NCBI GenBank assembly: GCA_964594115.1
Contig: CAZQLD010000002.1
Span: 1-64,000 of the forward strand
Reading direction: 5' to 3'
Origin: MFWN01 sp964594115
GTDB lineage: Archaea; Nanobdellota; Nanobdellia; Pacearchaeales; GW2011-AR1
DNA length: 64,000 nt
In this document: positions 16,624-25,782 of the stretch, one piece after another
Numbering within the stretch: the stretch's first letter is position 1
Layout of the letters: every line of letters begins with the position of its first letter
Program-made: the position numbers and the translations under genes
Notes under the pieces: generated by a model
Seen by the model: only the letters and a program-made list of their open reading frames with translations
Databases searched by the model: none
What the model was told of the DNA's origin: nothing

Positions 16624-19600
16624 ATGGAAAAAAGAGTTGCAATTAGGTATTTAATATTTGGAATTATGGTTATTGGGTTGTTTTTAACTTTAATTATTCT
16701 CAGGTTAAAGGTAGATTTTATTGGCATTACTGGTTATGCTGTTTATACTACTCAGGATATAGGGTATGTAGAAAGGGGTGTTTATTGGAATAAAATTGAT
16801 AAGGGAGGGGGAAATTATAATCTGGAAATTTATAATGCTGTAATTAATTATAATAATGGAACAGAGTATGAGCCAATTAGTTATGGTGTTTGCGGGAGTA
16901 ATTGTTTTAGAAACTGGGATGGGCTTATTTACAAAACAAGCAGTGATTCTCAGAGAGCTTATATAGAATTATATGATGTGGATGGCAATATTATTACAAA
17001 ATTTGGATTTGGAATTACAGGTAGTATTTTAGGAGCAAATCAAAAATATAGTACTTTAAATTTTACCTGGACATGGACTCAGGAGCTGGATATGTCAACA
17101 AATGAGTATACTTTTAAGGCTTGGAATAACAGAGCAGATTTTAATTGGACACAGGAATTTCATTTTTATCCTGATCAGCCAATGAAAATTAAGAATATTC
17201 TTGTGAATAATCTTGGGGAGGATATACTCAATGCAAAATTCTGGTACATTCAGACTGTCGGAGCAGAAGAGGGTATATGGTTTAATGGAACAAAATATAC
17301 AGAAGATGCTTTTAAAACAGGAGATTTTGATTCTTTAATGCCTTATGTTAAGTTTGAGGATGATTATATTTTTGATTATACTGATTTGTTGGCAAATGGT
17401 TTTAACATAACTGACTTTTATTTAGGAGATGGAGAGATTATAGGGGTAAGTGGGATAAGGATGTTGGCTATTGGAGTTACAAGAGGGTCTAGCACTTTTT
17501 CAGATGGGCTTATTGTGACAGTAGACCCAACAGTAAAAATTGGCGGGAGTGGAAATGGTGAGGATGTTTATGTTGATAAATCAACTCCAAATAGAAATCA
17601 TGGAGATAAAGATTATCTTAAAGTTCAGAAACTAACCTGGCAGAGAGCTTATTTGAAATTTAATATATCTGAAATTCCTTCTGGCCAGGTAATTGACAAT
17701 GCAAGCTTATGTTTATTTATGTATGATGATCAGGGAAGCAATATACTTCTTGCTAATCATGTTTATGATGATTCTTGGTGTGAAGGAGATGGTGGGACAG
17801 ATGGAAGTCCTGCTTGTGAAGTAACCTGGAACAACCAGCCTTGCGGAACTGAAAATGAGTATTTAAATGCAAGCAACTGCAATACAACAGCAGAGACAAA
17901 TTTGTCTAATGATGGAAGTTTAGATGATACATGGCAGTGTTGGAATGTCACTAATATGATTAAGACAGAGTATGCTTCTAGTAATGAGTTAGTTTCTATA
18001 ATCTTATGGACTATAGACTCTGGAAATGCAGATTTTTTTCATACTAAAGAGTATTTTAATAATAGTGTATGGCCTTATCTTAATATAACTTATCATACTG
18101 CTAATACTGCACCATCTATGAGTCTTGTTTTACCCCAAGATGGAGCAAATTACGGAAATAATGAGTCTATTGAATTGAATTTTTCTGTTTCTGATGCTGA
18201 AAGCAATATAGACAGTTGCTGGTATAGTATTAATAATGGAAATAATATTACAATAAATAACTGTGTAAATACAACTTTTGATGTTCCTGGAGATGGCTCT
18301 TATATTCTGAATATTTATGTAAATGATAGTTACGGATTAGCGTCAGAGTCCAGTTCAAATTTTTCAGTTCAGGTAGGTGCTCCAACAATTGTTTTGCATT
18401 CTCCTATAAATGTTTATTTAAGGTATAATAATATTGAGTTTGATTACACTCCAACAGATATTGATTTAGATAGTTGTGAATTGTGGGGGAATTTTACAGG
18501 CAGTTTTGGATTAAATCAGACAGATACAAATGTTATTAGTGGAATTGTGAATAGTTTTAATCTTGATTTAGAAGAAGGCACTCATCTTTGGAATATTAGA
18601 TGTAATGATTCTTTAGGAAATTCTGTATTTAATGGAAATAAGACATTTTATGTTGATACAACAAATCCTGATTTAAGCATAAGTGAACCTTTTGGGAGTA
18701 AATCAAGCAGAACAGGAATTCCATTGACCTTCAGTGTTTCTGATACTAATTTAGAAAGTTGCTGGTATAATGTTGAGTGGGCTACTGGTGGAATTGTGAT
18801 TGCAAATACTAGTATAGTAAACTGCACAAATATTGTTTTTGATGTTTCTTCAGATGGGAACTATGTTTTGAATCTTTTTGTAAATGATTCAGCTGGCAGT
18901 TCTAATTATACTAGTTCTAGTTTTTCTGTTACTACCTCAATTCCTAGTCCGCCTTCAGGCGGAGGAGGCGGTGGAGGAGGTTCTGTAGTTTTAAGTTTAG
19001 GAAAATTAGAGCTTAGCCAAATTTCAAACTTAATTGTAGACCCCGGTGAGAGTAAAAAATTAGTCTTAGGAGTTAAAAATATTGGGAAAATATTTTTAAA
19101 TGATTGCAAGGCAAAAGGAAAAGGAGAAAATGAAGGGTGGATAATATCAGAAGGAATAAAGGGGCTAAGTGCAGGTGAAGAATATGATTTTATTTTCACT
19201 TTAAATATTCCTAAAGCATTAGGGGCAGGTTCATATAATTTAGAACTAGAGGTAGTATGCCAAGAATCTAATGAGTCAGTTAATTTTAGTGCAGAAATTA
19301 TTGAAAAAAAGTTGAGTGTAGATTTAATTACTGTAGAAAAGGGAAGTAAAGAAGGAGTTAAGATTATTTATTCTTTAACAGAGCTTTCTGGGTTTGATCA
19401 GGAGGTAAGAGTAGAAATTGTTTTATTTGGAGAGAATAATGAGAGATTAGCAGAAAAATCAGAAAGCAGGAAAATACTGGCAGGCTCAAATAAAGAGTTC
19501 GAAACTATTCTTAATAACCCTGAAAATTTGGCTGGAAGCGTTAATCTTTTGATTAATGCGATTTCTGATACTTCTTCAGCTTTTGTGCAAGAAGACATTG

Positions 19601-19767
19601 TTTTAGGAGATTCAAAGATTGGAGGGTTGGCTATTTTAAGTGAATCAACTAGGGATATTGTTTTTAGTGTCTTTTTTATTGCTGTATTTGTAGTATTAGC
19701 TTTCTTTATAATAAGAAGGATTTTTAAGTTGAGAAAACTGAAGAAAAAGGGAAGTATAGGATTGTAG
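16624..19767 (+). CDS. Large surface protein with DNRLRE-type domain and Ig repeats
   Basis: A 1047-residue surface protein: N-terminal signal/anchor (about 8-27), a beta-rich region (about 40-305), a DNRLRE-like domain (about 310-490, beginning DVYVDKSTPNRNHGDKDYL and containing RAYLKFN), several Ig-like repeats (about 495-770), a PPSGGGGGGGG linker (about 775-788), further CARDB-like domains and a C-terminal TM (about 1010-1030) with a basic tail. Many NxT/NxS sequons suggest glycosylation. The same layout (DNRLRE, Ig repeats, Gly linker, TM) recurs in the giant protein at 32142, so the two share ancestry in their outer parts. Confidence 0.85.
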   Translation: MEKRVAIRYLIFGIMVIGLFLTLIILRLKVDFIGITGYAVYTTQDIGYVERGVYWNKIDKGGGNYNLEIYNAVINYNNGTEYEPISYGVCGSNCFRNWDGLIYKTSSDSQRAYIELYDVDGNIITKFGFGITGSILGANQKYSTLNFTWTWTQELDMSTNEYTFKAWNNRADFNWTQEFHFYPDQPMKIKNILVNNLGEDILNAKFWYIQTVGAEEGIWFNGTKYTEDAFKTGDFDSLMPYVKFEDDYIFDYTDLLANGFNITDFYLGDGEIIGVSGIRMLAIGVTRGSSTFSDGLIVTVDPTVKIGGSGNGEDVYVDKSTPNRNHGDKDYLKVQKLTWQRAYLKFNISEIPSGQVIDNASLCLFMYDDQGSNILLANHVYDDSWCEGDGGTDGSPACEVTWNNQPCGTENEYLNASNCNTTAETNLSNDGSLDDTWQCWNVTNMIKTEYASSNELVSIILWTIDSGNADFFHTKEYFNNSVWPYLNITYHTANTAPSMSLVLPQDGANYGNNESIELNFSVSDAESNIDSCWYSINNGNNITINNCVNTTFDVPGDGSYILNIYVNDSYGLASESSSNFSVQVGAPTIVLHSPINVYLRYNNIEFDYTPTDIDLDSCELWGNFTGSFGLNQTDTNVISGIVNSFNLDLEEGTHLWNIRCNDSLGNSVFNGNKTFYVDTTNPDLSISEPFGSKSSRTGIPLTFSVSDTNLESCWYNVEWATGGIVIANTSIVNCTNIVFDVSSDGNYVLNLFVNDSAGSSNYTSSSFSVTTSIPSPPSGGGGGGGGSVVLSLGKLELSQISNLIVDPGESKKLVLGVKNIGKIFLNDCKAKGKGENEGWIISEGIKGLSAGEEYDFIFTLNIPKALGAGSYNLELEVVCQESNESVNFSAEIIEKKLSVDLITVEKGSKEGVKIIYSLTELSGFDQEVRVEIVLFGENNERLAEKSESRKILAGSNKEFETILNNPENLAGSVNLLINAISDTSSAFVQEDIVLGDSKIGGLAILSESTRDIVFSVFFIAVFVVLAFFIIRRIFKLRKLKKKGSIGL

Positions 19768-19807
19768 TTATAGAAAGATTTTTAAATGTAAGTTATTTTT
19801 AGTCAAT

Positions 19808-20545
19808 ATGAGAAAAGAATGGTTGTTTGTTATTGTAGGAATTTTGTTAGTTGTAGGAGTTATTGCTGAATCTAATGGAACTAATAATGGAAATGTGACT
19901 AATGGAACTAATAATGGAAATGGTGCTGACTTAGGAGATAATGAAACAGAACAAAATCAAACAGGAAAAGGAGGTGCAATCATAAATAAGACTAAAACAA
20001 GAGTAAGCAAAGAAAATATAACTTTTGTTCCATGGCAAAAAAGAAATGAGAGTGAGTGCATGGAAGGATGTACTTGCAGAGGAGCAGTTGTTACATGTCC
20101 TACTGAAACAGGAAGAGTAATGACTATAACTGCTGGAAGATCTGGAAATATAATCACAATAACAATGGAGAAGGTAAGTGTAAATACAAGTCTGGAGTTA
20201 GAGCAGGAAATGGACCAAGAAAGAAATCAGACAAGGTTAAAAGCTAAACTTAGTAATGGAATAAAAGCAGAGGTAAAGATTATGCCTGATACTGCTTCTG
20301 AAAGAGCATTAGAAAGATTAAGATTGAGAGTTTGTGGCGAAGAGAATAATTGTTCAATTGAATTAAAAGAGATTAGTGAGAAAAACCAGTTAACTTATGA
20401 ACTCCAGGCAGAGAGGCATTCAAGATTATTGTGGCTATTTAGAAAGAAGATGAAGGTAAAAGCCCAGGTAGATGCTGAAACTGGTGAGATTATTCGGGTT
20501 AAGAAACCTTGGTGGGCTTTTTTAGCAAGTGAACCTGAAGAATAA
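19808..20545 (+). CDS. Exported protein with Asn/Thr/Gly-rich repeat
   Basis: A 245-residue protein. A signal peptide (about 1-21) is followed by an N-rich segment with two copies of an 8-residue unit (NGTNNGNV/NGTNNGNG), encoded by a 24-bp tandem repeat around 19870-19920, which carries several N-glycosylation sequons. A compact Cys motif CMEGCTCRG follows near 80-90, then a beta-rich domain ending in KPWWAFLA. There is no C-terminal TM. It follows the large surface protein by 40 nt on the same strand. Confidence 0.75.
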   Translation: MRKEWLFVIVGILLVVGVIAESNGTNNGNVTNGTNNGNGADLGDNETEQNQTGKGGAIINKTKTRVSKENITFVPWQKRNESECMEGCTCRGAVVTCPTETGRVMTITAGRSGNIITITMEKVSVNTSLELEQEMDQERNQTRLKAKLSNGIKAEVKIMPDTASERALERLRLRVCGEENNCSIELKEISEKNQLTYELQAERHSRLLWLFRKKMKVKAQVDAETGEIIRVKKPWWAFLASEPEE

Positions 20546-20614
20546 ACTGAAGAATAAATAAAGCACAAGCTTTTTATAGGTATTCAACTTGATATTTCTA
20601 CAAAAGAGGTTAAA

Positions 20615-20935
20615 ATGAATTGGGTAATAATAACTGTTTTGATTGCTCTGGCATTTTTTTTCCTTAGAGTCAGGCATATTAAACATAAGATTTTTTTAAT
20701 AGTCATTATTGTTGTTTTGCTGTTCTTTTATACAACCAGTTCTCAGGTTTTATCTAAGCATAATATTGACTGGAAATCAGTTTCTGGAATAGAAAAGGGT
20801 TTAAAAGTATATTTTTCTTGGCTTGGAGGGGCTTTGGGTAATCTTAAGGTTCTTACTGCAAATGCAGTAAAAATGGATTGGAGTGTAGAAAACAGCACAA
20901 ATGGAATAAAAGTAGTTGAAGGCAAAGAAAGATGA
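20615..20935 (+). CDS. Small membrane protein (tandem pair, member 1)
   Basis: A 106-residue protein with TM-like segments at about 3-18 and 24-44 and a polar C-terminus containing WLGGALGNLKVLTANAVKMD followed by W. The next gene encodes a protein with the same kind of ending (LTGHIVNMDW), so these are diverged tandem duplicates. A GAGGT ribosome-binding site lies just before the ATG. The ATGA overlap with the next gene suggests coupled translation. Function unknown. Confidence 0.65.
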   Translation: MNWVIITVLIALAFFFLRVRHIKHKIFLIVIIVVLLFFYTTSSQVLSKHNIDWKSVSGIEKGLKVYFSWLGGALGNLKVLTANAVKMDWSVENSTNGIKVVEGKER

Positions 20936-21129
20936 AAATAATTATAGCTATTATTATGTTTCTGTGTATAGGTGCTTTTTTTATAATTAGCCAGAATACT
21001 CTTGCTTTGATAGAAGAGAAGAATATGAGTGAGTTTGTTTCTCTTTATAAGGATTGGCTTAGTAGGACTTTTAATAATATAGGAAGCCTAACTGGGCATA
21101 TAGTTAATATGGACTGGTTGCCTAAATAA
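20932..21129 (+). CDS. Small membrane protein (tandem pair, member 2)
   Basis: A 65-residue protein with one N-terminal TM segment (about 2-25) and the C-terminal motif DWLSRTFNNIGSLTGHIVNM before DW. The W-L-x...-N-x-x-x-LT-x3-V-x-MDW pattern is shared with the preceding gene. It overlaps that gene by 4 nt. Probably anchored with the motif on one membrane face. Function unknown. Confidence 0.6.
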   Translation: MKIIIAIIMFLCIGAFFIISQNTLALIEEKNMSEFVSLYKDWLSRTFNNIGSLTGHIVNMDWLPK

Positions 21130-21132
21130 AAA

Positions 21133-21471
21133 TTATCTTTCAGTTTCTTTAAGAAGTTTTTTAATATCTACTTTATCTCTTTTTTTCATATTCTTTCTTA
21201 GCCAGGAAATTACTATTAAAGACCAGGCAAGAAACATTCCTATAACAAAAATTATTCCGTAAAGATTCTCCCTACTGGCTCCGATAGCTCCTCCACTTAT
21301 CCCTCCTAAAGAAAACAAAGAAACAGCAAACCCGATACTAGAAATTATTCCTGAAATTAAAATAAAAACCTCTAATCTTTTCTCTTTTTTCTCTAATTTA
21401 TTAACTTCTTTTTTAAACTTTTCTGCGATAGGGGGCTCTTTTTTTCTTGTTTTGTGATTAACCATATCCAA
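21133..21471 (-). CDS. Membrane protein, two TM segments
   Basis: A 112-residue protein with a charged N-terminal coiled-coil-like region (about 10-35, KKEVNKLEKKEKRLEVF), TM-like segments at about 35-55 and 70-90, and a basic C-terminal region. It is convergent with the small membrane gene pair (4-nt gap). No family is recognised. Confidence 0.6.
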   Translation of the reverse strand: MDMVNHKTRKKEPPIAEKFKKEVNKLEKKEKRLEVFILISGIISSIGFAVSLFSLGGISGGAIGASRENLYGIIFVIGMFLAWSLIVISWLRKNMKKRDKVDIKKLLKETER

Positions 21472-21497
21472 AAAAGTCTTTAAAGTTTATAAATCTT

Positions 21498-21662
21498 TTA
21501 GTACATACAGTCGATATTTTTAAACTCTTTTTCTAGAATTCCGCAACACTCCCCGCATTCCTCACAACAAAGTTTTACCTTTCCTTTGTTTGTTATTACT
21601 GATTTGTAGCTTGCTTTACAGCACCTGCTTATGAAAAAGTCTCTTATTCTTTGTATCCTCAT
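21498..21662 (-). CDS. Small Cys-rich protein
   Basis: A 54-residue protein from the ATG at 21662; an upstream TTG at 21701 could extend it by 13 residues, with no support. It has CC near 13-14 and CCEECGECCG near 30-39, eight Cys in all, so it very probably binds zinc or another metal. It is basic at the N-terminus. A zinc-finger-like role is inference. Confidence 0.5.
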   Translation of the reverse strand: MRIQRIRDFFISRCCKASYKSVITNKGKVKLCCEECGECCGILEKEFKNIDCMY

Positions 21663-21823
21663 TTTTACACTGTTTTTTACACTTCTTTTTTGGGCACCCA
21701 ACCTAAAAGGTTATGAGAAAGTAACAATTAAACTGGAAATCAGTATTTAAAAACTCTTTTGTGTACTTTTGAGTGAGAAAACTGACAGCAGGTTTAAATA
21801 ATATAAATTTTTAAAGTTTTAGT

Positions 21824-21927
21824 GCCTCAGTAGCTCAGTTGGTTAGAGCGTTACCTTGGTACTGTAGGGAAACTTGGATATCTTGCTGAAAAGGTAGAGG
21901 TCCTGAGTTCGAATCTCAGCTGAGGCT
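21824..21927 (+). tRNA. tRNA-Thr (anticodon GGT) with 30-nt intron
   Basis: Acceptor GCCTCAG pairs with CTGAGGC (21920-21926); the discriminator T at 21927 fits archaeal tRNA-Thr. The anticodon stem TTACC (21851-21855) pairs with GGTAG (21893-21897). The anticodon GGT is at 21858-21860. The intron, about 21862-21891 (30 nt), lies after position 37. The T arm CTGAG-TTCGAAT-CTCAG is perfect. Confidence 0.92.
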
Positions 21928-21935
21928 TGTTTAAG

Positions 21936-22286
21936 ATGGCAAAAAAGGGTTACATGGGACTTTCAGCACAAGCTGCTGGAGTGGATATAAATAAGCGTCA
22001 TAGATGGGAGTCTAGAAGGCCGTGTTTAAGTAATTTAGTTTCTGGTCCACAAACTACCTATACTTCTGATGAGAAAGTTTCTAAAGTAGCTGATCAAAGG
22101 ATAAGAGCTTCTTTTACTAAAGAAACTGTTTTTAATACAACCCCAATTACTAAGAATGATGAATTATATGGTAGGAATAAAATAAGGCATGGGCGGGATT
22201 ATAAGGTTGAAACGTCTAGTGGAATTTATTTTGTAAGAACAAACAATTCTGGAAGAAAAATTCTTAGAAAAAGGAAACTTAATTAA
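21936..22286 (+). CDS. Hypothetical basic protein
   Basis: A 116-residue protein starting at the ATG 9 nt after the tRNA-Thr discriminator base; an in-frame TTG at 21927 overlaps the tRNA and is unlikely. It is rich in Arg, Lys and Ser, with no TM segment or Cys cluster. The C-terminus is strongly basic (GRKILRKRKLN). The tight spacing suggests co-transcription with the tRNA and release by RNase Z. No family is recognised. Confidence 0.55.
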   Translation: MAKKGYMGLSAQAAGVDINKRHRWESRRPCLSNLVSGPQTTYTSDEKVSKVADQRIRASFTKETVFNTTPITKNDELYGRNKIRHGRDYKVETSSGIYFVRTNNSGRKILRKRKLN

Positions 22287-22317
22287 GTTTATAAACCACC
22301 TTTTTCTATTCCTCTTT

Positions 22318-22803
22318 ATGCCAGAAGAATCTCCTTTAGAAGATTTGAAAAAAGATTATGAAGTTCTAAAAAAGAAGTATAATCTTCCTGAGTTTCAAAA
22401 GCTGAATGAAGAGTTTGATACAGAAAAAGTAGCAGAGCATGAAACTGACTGTCTGCTTAGGGAAATAAGAAAAGCAGTCATGGACAAGGTTATAGCTTAT
22501 TTGAGATTTGTTGAGATGCTTCTTAACCCTTCAAATGTCCCAATATTTTTCTTTGCTTTAGTTAAAGGGCTGACTCCTAGCGACAAGAGGATATTAGAGA
22601 GAATATATAGCAGACTAGGGAACTTTGAAATAGATGTCATTGAACTAGACTGCAGGTATAGTGAGAAAGATGAAGCAGAGTTCATAAAGAAGATAGTAAG
22701 AGAGTGGAAGGATATAAAAGAAGAAATGTTAAAATTAGTAGAAGTTTTAAGAAGAAACTGGGACCAAAAGTCAAGAAAATCTGAAAAAGGTTATTGTGGA
22801 TGA
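22318..22803 (+). CDS. Hypothetical helical protein
   Basis: A 161-residue acidic, all-helical protein (long E/K-rich helices at about 5-45 and 115-155; a more hydrophobic core around 65-85, FVEMLLNPSNVPIFFFALVK). It has no signal or Cys motif. A TATA-like TTTATAAACC precedes the ATG by about 26 nt. I do not recognise the family. Confidence 0.65.
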   Translation: MPEESPLEDLKKDYEVLKKKYNLPEFQKLNEEFDTEKVAEHETDCLLREIRKAVMDKVIAYLRFVEMLLNPSNVPIFFFALVKGLTPSDKRILERIYSRLGNFEIDVIELDCRYSEKDEAEFIKKIVREWKDIKEEMLKLVEVLRRNWDQKSRKSEKGYCG

Positions 22804-22857
22804 AGATATATTTTCTATAATATAAGTTTTTATAAATACGTTTGTTATTTGTTTTTT

Positions 22858-23232
22858 ATGAAACTCCCTTCAAGAATCAAAACAAGAGTTGAAAAATATT
22901 TTCCTTTTAAAGATGAAGAATCAGAGTCTATTAGTAGAGTGAGGGATTTTGGTGTAATTTATGCAGTGGAAGAGACTAGGCCAGATGATGGTGGAGGATT
23001 ATTAGAAACAGTTACTGCAGGTTGTTGGATAGCATCGAGAGAGAGTGATGATGGAGGCAAGCATCAATTGGAACTAAAATTCCAAGTTAGAGGTAGGGAT
23101 TATAATAATATTGAAGATGATTCAACTTGCTCTGGTCAGATGGATGATTTCAATCAAATAAAACAACAGGCAATAGATTTAATGAAAAAAACACTTCCAA
23201 ATTATGTTACTAGGGTTTTACCTAGTCATTAA
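22858..23232 (+). CDS. Hypothetical protein
   Basis: A 124-residue soluble protein. The ATG at 22858 lies about 26 nt after the TATA-like TTTTTATAAATA (22827-22837), so it is preferred over the TTG 9 nt upstream. It has a mixed alpha/beta look with a DDGGG turn near 48 and a central beta stretch. The 3' end overlaps the convergent pheT end by 4 nt. No family is recognised. Confidence 0.6.
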   Translation: MKLPSRIKTRVEKYFPFKDEESESISRVRDFGVIYAVEETRPDDGGGLLETVTAGCWIASRESDDGGKHQLELKFQVRGRDYNNIEDDSTCSGQMDDFNQIKQQAIDLMKKTLPNYVTRVLPSH

Positions 23233-24830
23233 AGTTCTTCTATGTTGATTTCCATGCTTGAGACAGGCATTTTAAGATGCCAGTTTTTTATTACAAAGGG
23301 CGAGATTTCTCCGAGGAATCCTATGTTTTTTTCATTTACTATAATCTTACCACACCTGCCTTTAATAAAAGAAAGGCTTTCAGCAGGTTCTATTTTATAT
23401 TCAACATCCAGCATTCTCATTAAGTAATCAAGGATTTGTTTAATTTCTGTGAAATCTGTTTCTCCTGATAGTGAGATGCAAAGTTTTTCTTGCTCTTCTA
23501 AATTTTCATTAAAGACCCTTCCAAGTTCAAATGTCTTTTGAGGGTATTTTGCGTCTGTGTTCTCACTTAAAACTTTTAAGGAATTTACAAGCAAACTTGA
23601 ACGCAAGATATTGTAGTCTGTTTTTGACTCTAAGACTTCTGTTGCCTTGCTTCTGAGTCCTGTTTTTTTAATGTCTTTTTTTGTAGTAAGATGATAGGTT
23701 GAAACTTCTAATAATCTTAACCCAACAAGAATTTCAGCTATTTTTCTTTTTTTAATTTCAAAAGAATTTTCTTTTCCGATAGTAGAGATTTGGGGGATTT
23801 CAGGGATAAATTTATCATAACCATAGGCAATTGCAATATCTTCATAAACATCTACTGGGTGGAGGATGTCTGTTCTGTATGCAGGACTTTCTGCAACACC
23901 TTTGCTATACAAATATCCCATTTTAGAAAGAAGAGCTTTAATTTCCTGCTCTTTTAACTGCAAGCCAAGAAGCTTATTTGCCTCTTCTATGTTAATTTTA
24001 GTTTTTTCTGGAGTTAAGTCTGGTGTAATAAGCTTTTTATTTCCATACTCAAGTCTCATCCCATATATTTCTCCGCCCATATCTGATAGTGCTGTTACAA
24101 GTATATTGAGGGTTTTTTTCTGAGCCTCTATGTCATGTCCAGAACACTCAATAAAAACATCTTTTGTTTCATTGGAAATCTTTCCTGTCATTTCTGAATT
24201 TATTATTGGAGGCATGCTTAGCACCCTCCCAGCAGCATCTCTGAAAACAGGATATTTTTTCTTGTTAGATAATAAGTAAGCATAGCCTCTTCCTTTTGGA
24301 TGGCGAGAAAGGATTTGCTTGCCAGTCATCTCTTTAGTCATCTCTAAGGGAATGAATTTGATTTTATCTGGGTCTTCTGCTCTATAAATGATTGGTAGCT
24401 GGATTTTTTCTAATGGATAAATACCAATTGCAATTTTTTTTCTGTTTCTCCCAAAAGTTGAGTGCAATTTTTCCTGTATATCCACTATTTCCCTGATTTT
24501 TTCATCATCAAACTTCAGATTTCTTACAATAGCACATGTTGTATAAGGGCGAACAGGCTTTACACTTGAATCTATTTTGACAGAATAATCTTTTTGAGGG
24601 GGGTTTACTTTATATTCTGAAGTTTTCTTTTTTCCTAAAAATGTTAGAAATCCCCTTAGATAGCCTTGCAATGACAATAAGTCAGGACGGTCTGGAAAAA
24701 TTTCTATTTCAATTTCATTATCTGTTAAAGATTCTAAAGGTGTTCCAAAGAGCGCTATTTTTTCTTTTATTTCTTCTGTTATTTTAATATGTTTTTCAAA
24801 CTCTTTTCTTAAAAATTTTACATTAGCCAT
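23229..24830 (-). CDS. pheT: Phenylalanine--tRNA ligase beta subunit
   Basis: The 533-residue archaeal-type PheRS beta chain. It has an N-terminal region with EIEIFPDRPDLLS, a B3/B4 editing domain, B5 (PEKTKINIEEANKLLGLQL; later ILHPVDVYEDIAIAYGYDKF) and a C-terminal inactive catalytic-like domain with FELGRVF and GFLGEISP. Length fits archaea, which lack the N-terminal tRNA-binding and C-terminal anticodon domains of bacterial forms. It is last in the operon pheS-MazG-ASCH-MazG-pheT, starting 2 nt after the MazG stop. Confidence 0.95.
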   Translation of the reverse strand: MANVKFLRKEFEKHIKITEEIKEKIALFGTPLESLTDNEIEIEIFPDRPDLLSLQGYLRGFLTFLGKKKTSEYKVNPPQKDYSVKIDSSVKPVRPYTTCAIVRNLKFDDEKIREIVDIQEKLHSTFGRNRKKIAIGIYPLEKIQLPIIYRAEDPDKIKFIPLEMTKEMTGKQILSRHPKGRGYAYLLSNKKKYPVFRDAAGRVLSMPPIINSEMTGKISNETKDVFIECSGHDIEAQKKTLNILVTALSDMGGEIYGMRLEYGNKKLITPDLTPEKTKINIEEANKLLGLQLKEQEIKALLSKMGYLYSKGVAESPAYRTDILHPVDVYEDIAIAYGYDKFIPEIPQISTIGKENSFEIKKRKIAEILVGLRLLEVSTYHLTTKKDIKKTGLRSKATEVLESKTDYNILRSSLLVNSLKVLSENTDAKYPQKTFELGRVFNENLEEQEKLCISLSGETDFTEIKQILDYLMRMLDVEYKIEPAESLSFIKGRCGKIIVNEKNIGFLGEISPFVIKNWHLKMPVSSMEINIEEL

Positions 24831-24832
24831 CT

Positions 24833-25159
24833 TTATTCACTATAATCTCTTTTTTTCATTTCTTCCATCTTGATTTTAATTGCTTCTTCAATGTCTACAC
24901 CAAATCTTTTTGCTATAGTCAAAACTATAAATATCACATCCGCAAATTCTTTTTTTAAATCTTTTTCATTAAGATTATCAAGTTTGCTTTTTCTTTGATA
25001 GCCCTTATGTTTTAATAGTTCTTCAAATAGTTCTCCAAGTTCTTCAACTACTTTAAAACCCATAGCCATTGTTAATTCTTTATCGTCTTTATCATTATAA
25101 TGCTTTTCTAGTTTTTTTATTTCTTTTTCTATAAATTGGTTTATCTCTCTTATTTCCAT
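24833..25159 (-). CDS. MazG-like nucleotide pyrophosphohydrolase (second copy)
   Basis: A 108-residue all-alpha NTP-PPase. The motif VEELGELFEE (about 34-43) and the later EFADVIF (about 70) give the E-E-x-x-E...E-x-x-D magnesium site of MazG/dUTPase-like enzymes, which hydrolyse NTPs to NMP and PPi, often to remove damaged or non-canonical nucleotides. It lies between the ASCH gene and pheT with gaps of 1-2 nt. Confidence 0.8.
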   Translation of the reverse strand: MEIREINQFIEKEIKKLEKHYNDKDDKELTMAMGFKVVEELGELFEELLKHKGYQRKSKLDNLNEKDLKKEFADVIFIVLTIAKRFGVDIEEAIKIKMEEMKKRDYSE

Positions 25160-25160
25160 T

Positions 25161-25421
25161 TTATTCTAACTCTATAACCCAGTGCCCATGCTCCTTTATT
25201 TGTTCTAAGGTGTAGAAATCACTTAATTTTATTTTATTTAAATTTTTTACCTTCTTTTTTAAGGTTCTCCCAGTATAGCTTTTTGTTTCTGGATTATATT
25301 CTTCTAATACTAAGATATCCCCTTCTTTTATTTCAAAATCAGCTAATCTTAAGTCTGTTGTTTTTTTACCTTCTAATATTTTCTGAAACAATTCAGGCCA
25401 GGTTTTCTTTTTAATCTCCAT
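25161..25421 (-). CDS. ASCH/PUA-like domain protein
   Basis: An 86-residue single-domain protein of the ASCH (PUA-related) type. It has KKTWPELFQKILEGKKTTDL at the start, followed by the conserved RLADFEIKEGD and LVLEEYNP strand-turn pattern. Such domains bind RNA or modified nucleotides. It overlaps the upstream MazG gene by 11 nt and ends 1 nt before the next MazG gene. The sandwich between two MazG genes suggests a link to nucleotide sanitation or RNA modification. Confidence 0.72.
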   Translation of the reverse strand: MEIKKKTWPELFQKILEGKKTTDLRLADFEIKEGDILVLEEYNPETKSYTGRTLKKKVKNLNKIKLSDFYTLEQIKEHGHWVIELE

Positions 25422-25782
25422 CTTTATTGTCTATGCCTCCTGCTAGTTTATTTGCGTGCTTAACTTTTTTCATTTTTTCAGCAGGCATTCTTTTTTCATA
25501 TTCTTCTAATACATCTTTGAAGCCAGTTTCAGCATCAACGCCTGTTTGATTTGCAATTTTTAGTATCAGGAAGAGAGTATCACCAACAAAATTTTCAACT
25601 TCATCTTTCTTTTTTTCTACAATCTCTTTTTGTTTTTCATCATCAATCCATTTTATTAAATTCCACAGTTCCCCGACTTCTTCTGTTATATTAAGAGATA
25701 AATCTTTTAAGTCCCAGCAATCTTTCCAGCCTCTTTCTTCGTCAAATTTTTTAACTTTTTCTTGTGCTTTTTTTATTTCCAT
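25411..25782 (-). CDS. MazG-like nucleotide pyrophosphohydrolase (first copy)
   Basis: A 123-residue protein with NITEEVGELWNLIKW (about 30-44) and a downstream DEVENFVGDTLFLIL (about 59-73), the E-x-x-E...E-x-x-D metal site of MazG-type NTP pyrophosphatases. It is clearly diverged from the copy at 24833 and may differ in substrate. It starts 32 nt inside the 3' end of pheS. Confidence 0.8.
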   Translation of the reverse strand: MEIKKAQEKVKKFDEERGWKDCWDLKDLSLNITEEVGELWNLIKWIDDEKQKEIVEKKKDEVENFVGDTLFLILKIANQTGVDAETGFKDVLEEYEKRMPAEKMKKVKHANKLAGGIDNKDGD

